A DNA stretch of 9,315 nt from Clostridiales bacterium (GTDB taxonomy: Bacteria; Bacillota; Clostridia; Monoglobales; Monoglobaceae): contig JAEDLZ010000056.1 in the NCBI GenBank assembly GCA_016303265.1, positions 1 through 9,315 on the forward strand, given 5' to 3'. A model generated the notes under the pieces. It worked only from the letters and a program-made list of their open reading frames with translations. It ran no database searches and was not told the DNA's origin. Made by a program: the position numbers and the translations under genes. Shown piece by piece: positions 1 to 5,519 of this stretch. The stretch's first letter is position 1. Every line of letters begins with the position of its first letter.

Positions 1-1
1 G

Positions 2-136
2 GAGGACATCGAGGAAGCGCTCACCGAGCTTGCAAACGCGATCTGCGAGAACAGCCTGGCAAATTGCACTGCGGACATAGAGTGCTCCTACGGCACACCG
101 AACTACTGCGACGGCTGCGAGTTTTTGGAGGAATAG
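2..136 (+). CDS. C-terminal end of an unrecognised cysteine-rich protein (5' partial)
   Basis: An open frame enters from the left edge and ends at a TAG stop at 134-136, giving 44 residues. The visible tail is acidic and contains five cysteines, four of them in the second half (ending YCDGCEFLEE). The spaced C-x2-C and other Cys residues could bind a metal, but too little is present to say so. I do not recognise the family; short acidic Cys-rich tails like this occur in phage and plasmid proteins as well as in housekeeping ones. The codons are visibly richer in G and C than those of the downstream genes, which may mean a different origin. The next gene-free stretch carries a hairpin about 100 bp downstream that could also terminate this gene. 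Confidence 0.6.
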   Translation, partial: EDIEEALTELANAICENSLANCTADIECSYGTPNYCDGCEFLEE

Positions 137-164
137 GAGAGTAAAAAGAGCCAGTTCGAAAATC

Positions 165-186
165 TGACAACTTTTTGACAACTTTA
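165..186. repeat. 11-bp tandem repeat (TGACAACTTTT, two copies)
   Basis: TGACAACTTTT (165-175) is followed at once by TGACAACTTTA (176-186), 10 of 11 bases identical. The junction creates a TTGACA string (175-180) resembling a -35 box, but no convincing -10 follows at 16-18 bp. No function is assigned. It could be a protein-binding site or a relic of slippage. Confidence 0.5.
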
Positions 187-225
187 CTCGAGTATTTTTA
201 AGTAATTTCAAGAAACTATAAGTAA

Positions 226-270
226 ACGAAAAACCGCACCGTTGAGCTGTTTTCGCTCAATGGTGCGGTT
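226..270 (-). terminator. Strong hairpin terminator, best read on the minus strand
   Basis: The 14-bp stem 234-247 / 255-268 (CCGCACCGTTGAGC with GCTCAATGGTGCGG, one G-T wobble) has a 7-nt loop and is extended by two A-T pairs. On the minus strand the stem runs straight into a T-rich tail (complement of the A-run at 229-233). On the plus strand the tail is only TTGCCTTTT. It is therefore a good minus-strand intrinsic terminator and perhaps a weaker plus-strand one for the 2-136 gene. Confidence 0.7.
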
Positions 271-276
271 GCCTTT

Positions 277-351
277 TGGCGGAGAAGGAGAGATTTTCCC
301 GGCAAAGCCGCTCGGGCAGGCGGTTCCCGAAATTTTTCTCCGGCTTCCGCC
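277..351 (-). other. Cloverleaf-like structured element with tRNA-acceptor-like stem and CCA
   Basis: On the minus strand CGGAGAA (342-336) pairs perfectly with TTCTCCG (286-280), and the latter is followed directly by CCA (279-277). Between the arms are two small hairpins: CGGC/GCCG with an AAA loop (300-310) and CGGG/CCCG with a 9-nt loop (313-329). An alternative outer pairing is GGCGG (278-282) with CCGCC (347-351), plus GGAGA (287-291) with TCTCC (337-341). The shape mimics a tRNA. However, there is no T-loop (GTTCRANYC), no recognisable D-arm or anticodon arm, and the length (about 65 nt) is short. I therefore call it a tRNA-like repeat, not a tRNA gene. Confidence 0.45.
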
Positions 352-375
352 TTAAAATTTCGACCGCTGACTGGC

Positions 376-417
376 GGACGCCCTCGCTTCATCGCCCACC
401 GGGCGCGCTCGGCGTCC
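376..417. repeat. Nested inverted repeat in the GC-rich element
   Basis: GGACGCC (376-382) is complementary to GGCGTCC (411-417), and inside it CGCCC (393-397) pairs with GGGCG (401-405) around an ACC loop. A second perfect hairpin, CGCCGG-TTC-CCGGCG, follows at 425-439. These reinforce the view that the block is selected or copied as structured nucleic acid. Confidence 0.5.
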
Positions 418-456
418 TTACTCCCGCCGGTTCCCGGCGCTCGAGTTCAAAGCAAA

Positions 457-485
457 AACTAAAAAGACAACCTAAACAGGTTGCC
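457..485 (-). terminator. Intrinsic terminator on the minus strand, downstream of the minus-strand gene remnant
   Basis: Read on the minus strand, GGCAACCT (485-478) pairs with AGGTTGTC (473-466) as an 8-bp stem with one G-T wobble and a GTTT loop. It is followed at once by TTTTT (465-461) and then another T-rich stretch. This is a textbook rho-independent terminator. It lies about 80 bp beyond the stop codon of the minus-strand remnant at 563-715 and would have terminated it. The 5' arm overlaps the 24-bp repeat unit. Confidence 0.7.
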
Positions 486-562
486 TTTTGGCGGAGAAGG
501 AGCGCTGCCACCCTTATGCACAATGCCTCTTAAATCCGCACAAATACTTTGCTTTACGGCAA

Positions 563-715
563 TTACCTTTCTGTATAAGGAACTTTAAAATACTCCAGAT
601 ACTGCTTGAATTTATCCTGTGCCGAAAGGCAAGTATCAAGTAAATAGCCTTTTTCGTTATTCCATTCGGACAGACCTCTGTAATAGAACATTTTAAGGCT
701 GTCATACGGTGCAGA
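563..715 (-). pseudogene. C-terminal remnant of a minus-strand protein, tentatively Fic-family-like
   Basis: On the minus strand a frame with natural protein character runs from about 715 down to a TAA at 563-565. It includes APYDSLKMFYYRGLSEW, then NNEKGYLLDTCLSAQDKFKQ, and ends YLEYFKVPYTER. From memory this resembles the conserved C-terminal tail (YYRGL.EW..E.GYL.DTCL.AQD..K.YLDYF) of proteins often annotated as Fic family in Clostridia and other gut bacteria. I hold this family name loosely. Upstream (above about 715) the frame continues only as antisense of the surface-protein gene, where it reads as low-complexity Ser/Thr and no longer matches. The 5' part, including any catalytic Fic motif (HPFx[D/E]GN), is therefore missing. 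The gene was cut when the plus-strand sequence was joined here. A good minus-strand terminator sits about 80 bp downstream at 457-485, as expected for the original gene end. Confidence 0.5.
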
Positions 716-722
716 AAATCCC

Positions 723-2060
723 ATGCTTGAAGCAGAATATACAGGCTTTAAGAATGAGGAAACAAGGGACGTTTTGACTGGTGAACTTGTACTCATATAT
801 GATGAGAGCATAAACGCAGAAACCGCAGTTGGTACCTATACCGAAACAACCTTGGCAAGCGGACTTGCCTCCGAGAATTACGACATTACATTTGTTCCGG
901 GCAAAATAACGGTAACAAAAATTGGTGTAACGGCAAGTGCAGGAACTGCAAGGAGCAGCTATCTCACTATTCAGCTTAATAAAGCGGTTGCAGGACTTAC
1001 GGCAAATAACTTTGCTGTTAAGAACGGCGATGAGCTTGTCACGCTTACAGAAGTGGCAGCTTCAAGTGATAATAAGACCTATACCTTAAAGGGTTCATTC
1101 TCAACCTCTGTTACCTACACGGTTGAAATTACCCTTGAAGGCACAGAAAGCAACGCAACACACGAAATTATAAGCGAAGCACTTTCAATTAAGCCGTCCA
1201 CCGGAAGCTCCGGCGGCGGTGGCGGCGGTGGTGGTTCTGTTTCAACAACATACACCGTAACCTTTGAAACAAACGGCGGAAGCAAGATTGACAGTGTTAA
1301 GGTTACAAAGGGCAACACCGTGACAGAGCCGGCAGAGCCGACAAAGGACGATTACAGCTTTGATGGCTGGTATTCCGATAAAGAGCTTACTAAGGCTTAT
1401 GATTTTACCGCAAAGGTAACAAAGAGTTTTACTATTTATGCAAAGTGGACGAAAAATGAAAAAGAAACGGATAAACCAATCGAACCCGATAAGCCGGAAT
1501 GGGAAAATCCGTTTACAGATGTTAAGGAAGACGACTGGTTCTACGAAGATATTGAATATACTGTGAAAAATGGTTTGTTCAATGGCGTGAGCAATACGAT
1601 TTTCAATCCGAACGGATTTGTTACGCGTGCAATGCTTGTAACGGTTTTGTGGAGAGCCGAGGGCAAACCGCAGGTAACTTACACAATGCCGTTTGACGAT
1701 GTTGATATAGACGGCTACTATGCCGAAGCAGTACGCTGGGCGGCAAGTGCGGGCATTGTAAAAGGATATTCCGAAACAGTGTTTGCTCCTGACGATAACA
1801 TCACAAGAGAACAGATAGCGGCAATAATGCACAGATATGCACAGTACAAAGGATATGACGTAAGTGCAAGTGAAAACACAAGTATTCTCTCCTACATCGA
1901 TGCAGAAAGCATTTCCGAGTATGCAGTTGAATCTATTCAATATGCGGTAGGTACGGGACTGATGAAAGGTAAAACTGATACTACAATCAATCCGCAAGAT
2001 AACGCAACCAGAGCGGAGATTGCTGCAATACTTCAAAGATTTATTGAAGCAAACAAATAA
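723..2060 (+). CDS. 5'-truncated cell-surface protein: partial MBG-like, Ig-like, InlB-type repeat and three SLH domains
   Basis: The frame gives 445 residues from ATG 723. Residues 1-65 look like the second half of an MBG-type adhesin domain (YTGFKNEETRDVLTGE ... GTYT ... NYDITFVPGKITVTK). Residues 66-155 form an Ig-like beta domain and 161-174 a Gly8 linker. Residues 176-243 are a Listeria-Bacteroides (InlB B-type) repeat (VTFETNGG ... FDGWYSDKELT ... IYAKWT). Three SLH domains follow at about 262-314, 322-375 and 387-443, with FxDV and TRA/TRE signatures. SLH domains bind secondary cell-wall polymers, so the parent protein was displayed on the envelope. There is no signal peptide, no SD before the ATG (the bases before it read GCAGAAAATCCC), and the first domain starts midway. 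In-frame codons back to 687 are antisense of the neighbouring remnant. This is very probably the 3' part of a longer gene cut by rearrangement, hence likely a pseudogene unless expressed from elsewhere. A hairpin follows at 2078-2111. Confidence 0.85.
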   Translation: MLEAEYTGFKNEETRDVLTGELVLIYDESINAETAVGTYTETTLASGLASENYDITFVPGKITVTKIGVTASAGTARSSYLTIQLNKAVAGLTANNFAVKNGDELVTLTEVAASSDNKTYTLKGSFSTSVTYTVEITLEGTESNATHEIISEALSIKPSTGSSGGGGGGGGSVSTTYTVTFETNGGSKIDSVKVTKGNTVTEPAEPTKDDYSFDGWYSDKELTKAYDFTAKVTKSFTIYAKWTKNEKETDKPIEPDKPEWENPFTDVKEDDWFYEDIEYTVKNGLFNGVSNTIFNPNGFVTRAMLVTVLWRAEGKPQVTYTMPFDDVDIDGYYAEAVRWAASAGIVKGYSETVFAPDDNITREQIAAIMHRYAQYKGYDVSASENTSILSYIDAESISEYAVESIQYAVGTGLMKGKTDTTINPQDNATRAEIAAILQRFIEANK

Positions 2061-2077
2061 AAAAACCATAATGTTTA

Positions 2078-2111
2078 AAGGGCATATCGCTGATGAATGC
2101 GGTATGCCCTT
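2078..2111 (+). terminator. Hairpin after the SLH-protein gene, probable terminator
   Basis: AAGGGCATATCGC (2078-2090) pairs with GCGGTATGCCCTT (2099-2111) over 13 bp with one T-G wobble and an 8-nt loop, 17 bp after the TAA stop. The plus-strand tail (AACTTATGC) lacks a real T-tract, so termination efficiency is uncertain. It separates the truncated surface-protein gene from the next transcription unit. Confidence 0.5.
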
Positions 2112-2252
2112 AACTTATGCACGAACAACAAAAGCTTATTTTTAATCAAACTGCTCTGAGTTATATCAAACTTGTAACACAGCCATTGCTGCTAATAAAA
2201 GGCCCATTATTATATTTTAGTTGAATAATAAATGCTATTCATTTAAAAGTTA

Positions 2253-2280
2253 TTGATTTAATTTGTGCTTGTGATATAAT
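2253..2280 (+). promoter_or_regulatory. Predicted sigma-A-type promoter of the regulator-peptidase-nucleotidase unit
   Basis: TTGATT (2253-2258) and a perfect TATAAT (2275-2280) are separated by 16 bp in a very AT-rich stretch, so transcription would begin near 2287. This leaves a leader of about 58 nt before the TTG start at 2345. The rest of 2112-2252 shows no gene; it is AT-rich with a short inverted repeat ATTATT/AATAAT (2206-2211 / 2224-2229) of unknown meaning. No clear pair of LytTR-type 9-bp direct repeats was found, so autoregulation is not supported by eye. Confidence 0.6.
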
Positions 2281-2332
2281 ATAATTGTCTTATTGTACTT
2301 TAATGTATGTATTGGTATGCAAAATAAGAATT

Positions 2333-2340
2333 GAGGTGAT
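2333..2340 (+). promoter_or_regulatory. Shine-Dalgarno site that decides the regulator start
   Basis: GAGGTGAT matches the extended anti-SD complement (AGGAGGTGATC). It places GAGG 8 nt before TTG 2345. The ATG at 2339 overlaps the SD itself. An in-frame TTG at 2285 lies at the predicted transcription start and has no SD, so both are disfavoured as starts. Confidence 0.65.
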
Positions 2341-2344
2341 GATT

Positions 2345-3142
2345 TTGAAACTTGAACTGCAAAAGCAATCGCTTGAATTATCAAAAGCAATAATTGAGGA
2401 ATGGTATCGAGGGCGTACAGACAGACTGATACCGTTACTGGATAATAGGGTGAGCTGGATAGGCGCAAGGGCGGAACAATTTTATCAAGGCAAAACGGAG
2501 GTTGCCGCAGCATTAGAACGAGTAAGTAATGATATTCCTCCTTCCTGCTTAGTTTCAGAGGAAACATGGTTTATTGCAGATAAAGGTGCGGATTGGTGTC
2601 TTTGCATAGGCAAATTTATCATAACATTGGAAAATGAAAATCAGTATTTGCAGGAACCGCAGAGGGCGACATTTCTATGGAAACAATCGGGCAAGAATCT
2701 GAAAATAGTACATATACATGTTTCAAATGTAATACACGGAATTGAAACGGACGAAGAATTCCTTGTTGTTGCGTCTGCGCGTAATTACAATTATGTGCAA
2801 AAGAAACTTTCTGAAAAAAGCAGAGTTCTTCATATTATGACAACCGAATATGAGTATCATTTGGTGGGCATTAACAATGTAAGCTACATTGAGGCTTCAA
2901 AGGAATGTCTGTTAATACACACCTCTGAACGAACTTACCGCGTTCATGAGGGGATTGGCAGCTTTGTCGAAAAGAATTGTCCGAGATTTATATTTACGCA
3001 TAGAAGCTATGCGGTAAATTCCGATTGGATTAAAACCGTAACACCCACGGAGGTTATTCTGATAAACGGAGAATCACTTGCAATTTCTAAACAACGGTAC
3101 AAGTCAATCTGCGAAAAGCTAAAAAAAATTTTTAATAAATGA
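2345..3142 (+). CDS. NTF2/SnoaL-like + LytTR one-component transcriptional regulator
   Basis: From TTG 2345 this encodes 265 residues. Residues about 5-130 have the alpha+beta pattern of an NTF2/SnoaL-like cone fold: helices LSKAIIEEWYRGR and DRLIPLLDNRVSWIGA, then YQGKTEVAAALERV, followed by strands ending LKIVHIHVSNVI. Such pockets bind small ligands or act as dimerisation units. Residues about 168-262 are a LytTR DNA-binding domain (INNVSYIEASKECLLIHT ... FIFTHRSYAVNSDWIKTV ... LAISKQRYKSI); THRSYAVN is the typical core. There is no receiver domain, signal peptide or membrane segment, so it is a cytoplasmic one-component regulator rather than a two-component response regulator. It is followed after 16 bp by the metallopeptidase gene, which has its own SD, suggesting one operon whose exported enzymes it may control. 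The ligand is unknown. The LytTR domain is certain; the NTF2-like assignment is likely. Confidence 0.88.
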   Translation: MKLELQKQSLELSKAIIEEWYRGRTDRLIPLLDNRVSWIGARAEQFYQGKTEVAAALERVSNDIPPSCLVSEETWFIADKGADWCLCIGKFIITLENENQYLQEPQRATFLWKQSGKNLKIVHIHVSNVIHGIETDEEFLVVASARNYNYVQKKLSEKSRVLHIMTTEYEYHLVGINNVSYIEASKECLLIHTSERTYRVHEGIGSFVEKNCPRFIFTHRSYAVNSDWIKTVTPTEVILINGESLAISKQRYKSICEKLKKIFNK

Positions 3143-3158
3143 TTCGGAGGAATAAAAA

Positions 3159-5504
3159 TTGAAAACGAAAAGAATATTGTCAATGTTGACGGCGGTTATA
3201 TTAACTGTTTCAACGAGCATGTTTACTGTGTCTGCTGAAGATAACTATGCCACGAGAGGTGAAGTGTGTGGGATGCTGCTCACAGCGGCAGACGATTACA
3301 ATCCGACTGTGCAAAAGTCAGATATTTTAAAGGGTTATGAGGACGGAGAGCTTCACGAGGAGCGAAGCGTTACAAGAGCCGAAGCACTTGTTATGCTGAA
3401 GCGCGCCTTTGGAAATATTCCGGAAATTAAGGGTAAAAATAAGTATATTGCAATACCGAAGGAGGAGTTTACAGATATTCCCGATTGGGCTCAGGGCGAG
3501 CTTGCAGAAATTTTTGATGCAGGAATTGTCGCAGGCAAATCCGAGGGCATTTTCGCACCGGACGATAATGTTACCGTGGAGGAAATGAAGCTGTTTATCA
3601 GCCGTATGTATCGTGTGTTTGGCACGAATGAAAAGGATGATTTCTATACGGCAATAAATAAGGAAGCATTTGACAGCGCCGTAATTCCCGACGGAAAATC
3701 GGTAGTCGGCACGCTTTACAACGATATTACATCTGATTTACTTGAAGCTATGATGAAGGAAATATCTGCTTCAAATACGGAAAAAAACTCAAAAAAAGAT
3801 AAAATAAAGACTTTATATAATAATTATCTTAATAAAGAAGAACGAAACAAACAGGGATATGCTCCGATAAAAGCCGATCTTGAGGCGATAGATGCGGTAA
3901 AGAGTGTTTCGGAATTTTCAGGCACGCACATAGATGGTGATTTACTTATAAACAATTTTATTGCATTCTATGTCGGCGTTGACGCCAAAGATTCAAACAG
4001 GTATGTCAATGAGTTTTGCACGACATCAATAAACTTTAAGGATATGTATGAGGGAAAGCTGGAGCCTCAGAAAAAAGCGCACCTCAAATACATAAAAACG
4101 CTGTTTATGCTCTGCGGCAGCACCGAGGAGGAAGCGGCAAAAGCAGCAGATATGGTATTTGATTATGAAACAAAGGTCGCAGAAGCAAGCTATTCGGTTG
4201 AGGAAATATATGATGTGGAGAAAACGTATAATATATACACGCTCGAAGAGTTGAAGCAGCTGTTCAAAACGGTAGATATGGATGCAGTGTTTAACGCAAC
4301 AGGCTTAAAAAATAAAGACAGATTTATCGTAGCGGACAAGAACGCTATGGAGGGAGTTGCAAAGCTTCTTACAGATGAAAATCTTGAAATCCTTAAAGCC
4401 TATGCGAAATATAGTCTGATAGCCCAATATGCAGAATATATGAGCGATGATTTCTTTGAGGCGGTGCAAGTCTATAATGCAGAATCAAACGGAGTCAGCG
4501 GAACACGAAGCGATACGTATTACGCAACGCAGGCTGTTTCGGGACTTCTTCCGGAGCATGTCGGTGAAATTTACGCAGATAAATATGTTACCGAAAAAAT
4601 GAAAACAAATGTTACCCAAATGGTTACCGACATTATAGATATTTATAAGGAAAGAATAAAAAAACTTGATTGGATGAGTGAAACAACAAAAGAAAAGGCG
4701 ATTAAAAAGCTTGATACAATGGGCATGAAGGTTCTTGCCCCCGATGAATGGGAAGAAATCGGACTCGACAGCGAAGAACTTAGAAGCTTTGAGGACGGCG
4801 GAAATCTTGTAGAAAATATACAGGCTGTAAGTAAAGCAGCGCTTAAGGATATGTATGCACTTGAGGGCAAAGAAGTTGACAAAACTGAATGGATTACATA
4901 TCCTCATGTCGTAAATGCTTTTTATAACCCGTTGTATAATGACGTGAACTTCCCTGTTGCGTTTTTACAGATACCGTCTGTTTACAGCGAGGATGCGTCA
5001 TACGAGGAAAATCTGGCAGGCATAGGCTCTGTTATAGGACACGAACTGAGTCACGCTTTTGATTCCAGCGGTTCACAGTATGATGAAAACGGAAATGCGG
5101 TAAATTGGTGGACAGATGAGGACGCGATGGCATTCGATATGCTTTGCAATAAGGTTAAAGAATATTATAAGGATCAAGAGGGCGCTCCGGGTATTGCAAT
5201 CAATTCGGAGCAAACCATTACCGAAGATATTGCAGATCTCGGAGCTATGTCGGTTATCACGGAGCTTGCTTCAAAAAAAGAAAACTTTGATTATAAAAAA
5301 ATGTTTGAAAGCTATGCAAAGATATGGATGACTATTGAAACAAGAGGAAGAATGCAAAACTTAGCGGCGATTGATACGCACAGCCTTTCGTCAATTCGCA
5401 CAAACAGAGTTTTACAGTCGTGCGATAAGTTCTATGAGGTTTACGGCATAACCGAAAAGGACGGAATGTGGGTAGCACCCGAAGATAGGGTAAGTATTTG
5501 GTAA
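3159..5504 (+). CDS. Secreted SLH-domain M13 family zinc metallopeptidase (neprilysin/PepO type)
   Basis: TTG 3159 lies 8 nt after GGAGG (3146-3150) and gives 781 residues. Residues 1-26 are a signal peptide (KTKR, a hydrophobic core, then cleavage after TVSA). Residues 28-156 carry two to three SLH motifs (TRGEVCGMLL; GYEDGELHEERSVTRAEAL; FTDIPDWAQGELAEIFDAGI ... FAPDDNVTVEE) for wall attachment. The rest matches peptidase M13. The substrate-binding NAFY (586-589; NAYY in neprilysin) is followed by FPVAFLQIP, and the zinc site is HELSH (H628, E629, H632). E689 in TEDIADLGAM is the third zinc ligand and D693 its supporting Asp. H741 and R747 have the six-residue spacing of neprilysin H711/R717. 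The family C-terminus VAPEDRVSIW is intact. M13 enzymes are endopeptidases that cut short peptides, so the protein probably trims extracellular peptides at the cell surface. All catalytic residues are present, so it should be active. It sits 16 bp after the regulator and 15 bp before the nucleotidase gene. Confidence 0.95.
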   Translation: MKTKRILSMLTAVILTVSTSMFTVSAEDNYATRGEVCGMLLTAADDYNPTVQKSDILKGYEDGELHEERSVTRAEALVMLKRAFGNIPEIKGKNKYIAIPKEEFTDIPDWAQGELAEIFDAGIVAGKSEGIFAPDDNVTVEEMKLFISRMYRVFGTNEKDDFYTAINKEAFDSAVIPDGKSVVGTLYNDITSDLLEAMMKEISASNTEKNSKKDKIKTLYNNYLNKEERNKQGYAPIKADLEAIDAVKSVSEFSGTHIDGDLLINNFIAFYVGVDAKDSNRYVNEFCTTSINFKDMYEGKLEPQKKAHLKYIKTLFMLCGSTEEEAAKAADMVFDYETKVAEASYSVEEIYDVEKTYNIYTLEELKQLFKTVDMDAVFNATGLKNKDRFIVADKNAMEGVAKLLTDENLEILKAYAKYSLIAQYAEYMSDDFFEAVQVYNAESNGVSGTRSDTYYATQAVSGLLPEHVGEIYADKYVTEKMKTNVTQMVTDIIDIYKERIKKLDWMSETTKEKAIKKLDTMGMKVLAPDEWEEIGLDSEELRSFEDGGNLVENIQAVSKAALKDMYALEGKEVDKTEWITYPHVVNAFYNPLYNDVNFPVAFLQIPSVYSEDASYEENLAGIGSVIGHELSHAFDSSGSQYDENGNAVNWWTDEDAMAFDMLCNKVKEYYKDQEGAPGIAINSEQTITEDIADLGAMSVITELASKKENFDYKKMFESYAKIWMTIETRGRMQNLAAIDTHSLSSIRTNRVLQSCDKFYEVYGITEKDGMWVAPEDRVSIW

Positions 5505-5519
5505 TTACGGAGTATTGTC

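Larger units (their letters stand above)
267..502 (-). repeat. GC-rich interspersed repeat region bounded by a 24-bp direct repeat; no gene
   Basis: A 24-bp unit (GGTTGCC, TTTTGGCGG, AGAAGGAG in order) occurs at 267-290 and again at 479-502. Read on the minus strand, each copy shows CTCCTTCTCCGCCA, which looks like the 3' end of a tRNA including CCA. Each is followed by AAAGGCAACC, which forms the 5' arm of a terminator hairpin. Between the copies the DNA is clearly more GC-rich than the surroundings and full of inverted repeats: 300-310, 313-329, 376-382/411-417, 393-405 and 425-439. The frames open here encode low-complexity Arg/Ser/Pro-rich strings that I judge spurious. From memory, similar GC-rich blocks recur in Oscillospiraceae genomes, so an interspersed non-coding repeat is the best reading. 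There is no transposase and no other gene in 137-562. Confidence 0.6.

Noticed and set aside
175..203. A promoter with -35 TTGACA at 175-180.
   Set aside because: At 16-18 bp downstream only weak TTTAAG/TAAGTA strings exist, and the product would meet a hairpin within about 30 bp.
277..351. A possible tRNA gene on the minus strand (acceptor-like stem plus CCA).
   Set aside because: There is no T-loop consensus, no D-arm or anticodon arm, and the span is too short. It is kept only as a tRNA-like repeat.
267..502. A CRISPR array or an insertion sequence bounded by the 24-bp repeats.
   Set aside because: There are only two copies in direct orientation 212 bp apart, with no regular spacers, no transposase and no terminal inverted repeats.
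276..533. Open plus-strand frame of 85 codons rich in Arg, Ser and Pro in the GC-rich element.
   Set aside because: It has no SD, low-complexity composition, runs through several hairpins and the repeat units, and resembles spurious frames seen in GC-rich intergenic repeats.
1242..2069. A 275-codon minus-strand frame opposite the surface-protein gene.
   Set aside because: It is the antisense shadow of a strongly recognisable SLH/InlB-repeat coding sequence. Its Cys/Phe/Ile-rich composition is unlike a real protein.
2216..2254. A possible LytTR operator: TTTAGTTGA and AAAAGTTAT boxes upstream of the promoter.
   Set aside because: The GTT cores are 29 bp apart instead of the usual 21-22 bp and the flanks match the consensus poorly in an AT-rich background.
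4485..4907. A 140-codon minus-strand frame inside the peptidase gene.
   Set aside because: It is antisense to the M13 peptidase, hydrophobic and Cys/Phe-rich, without an SD or family resemblance.
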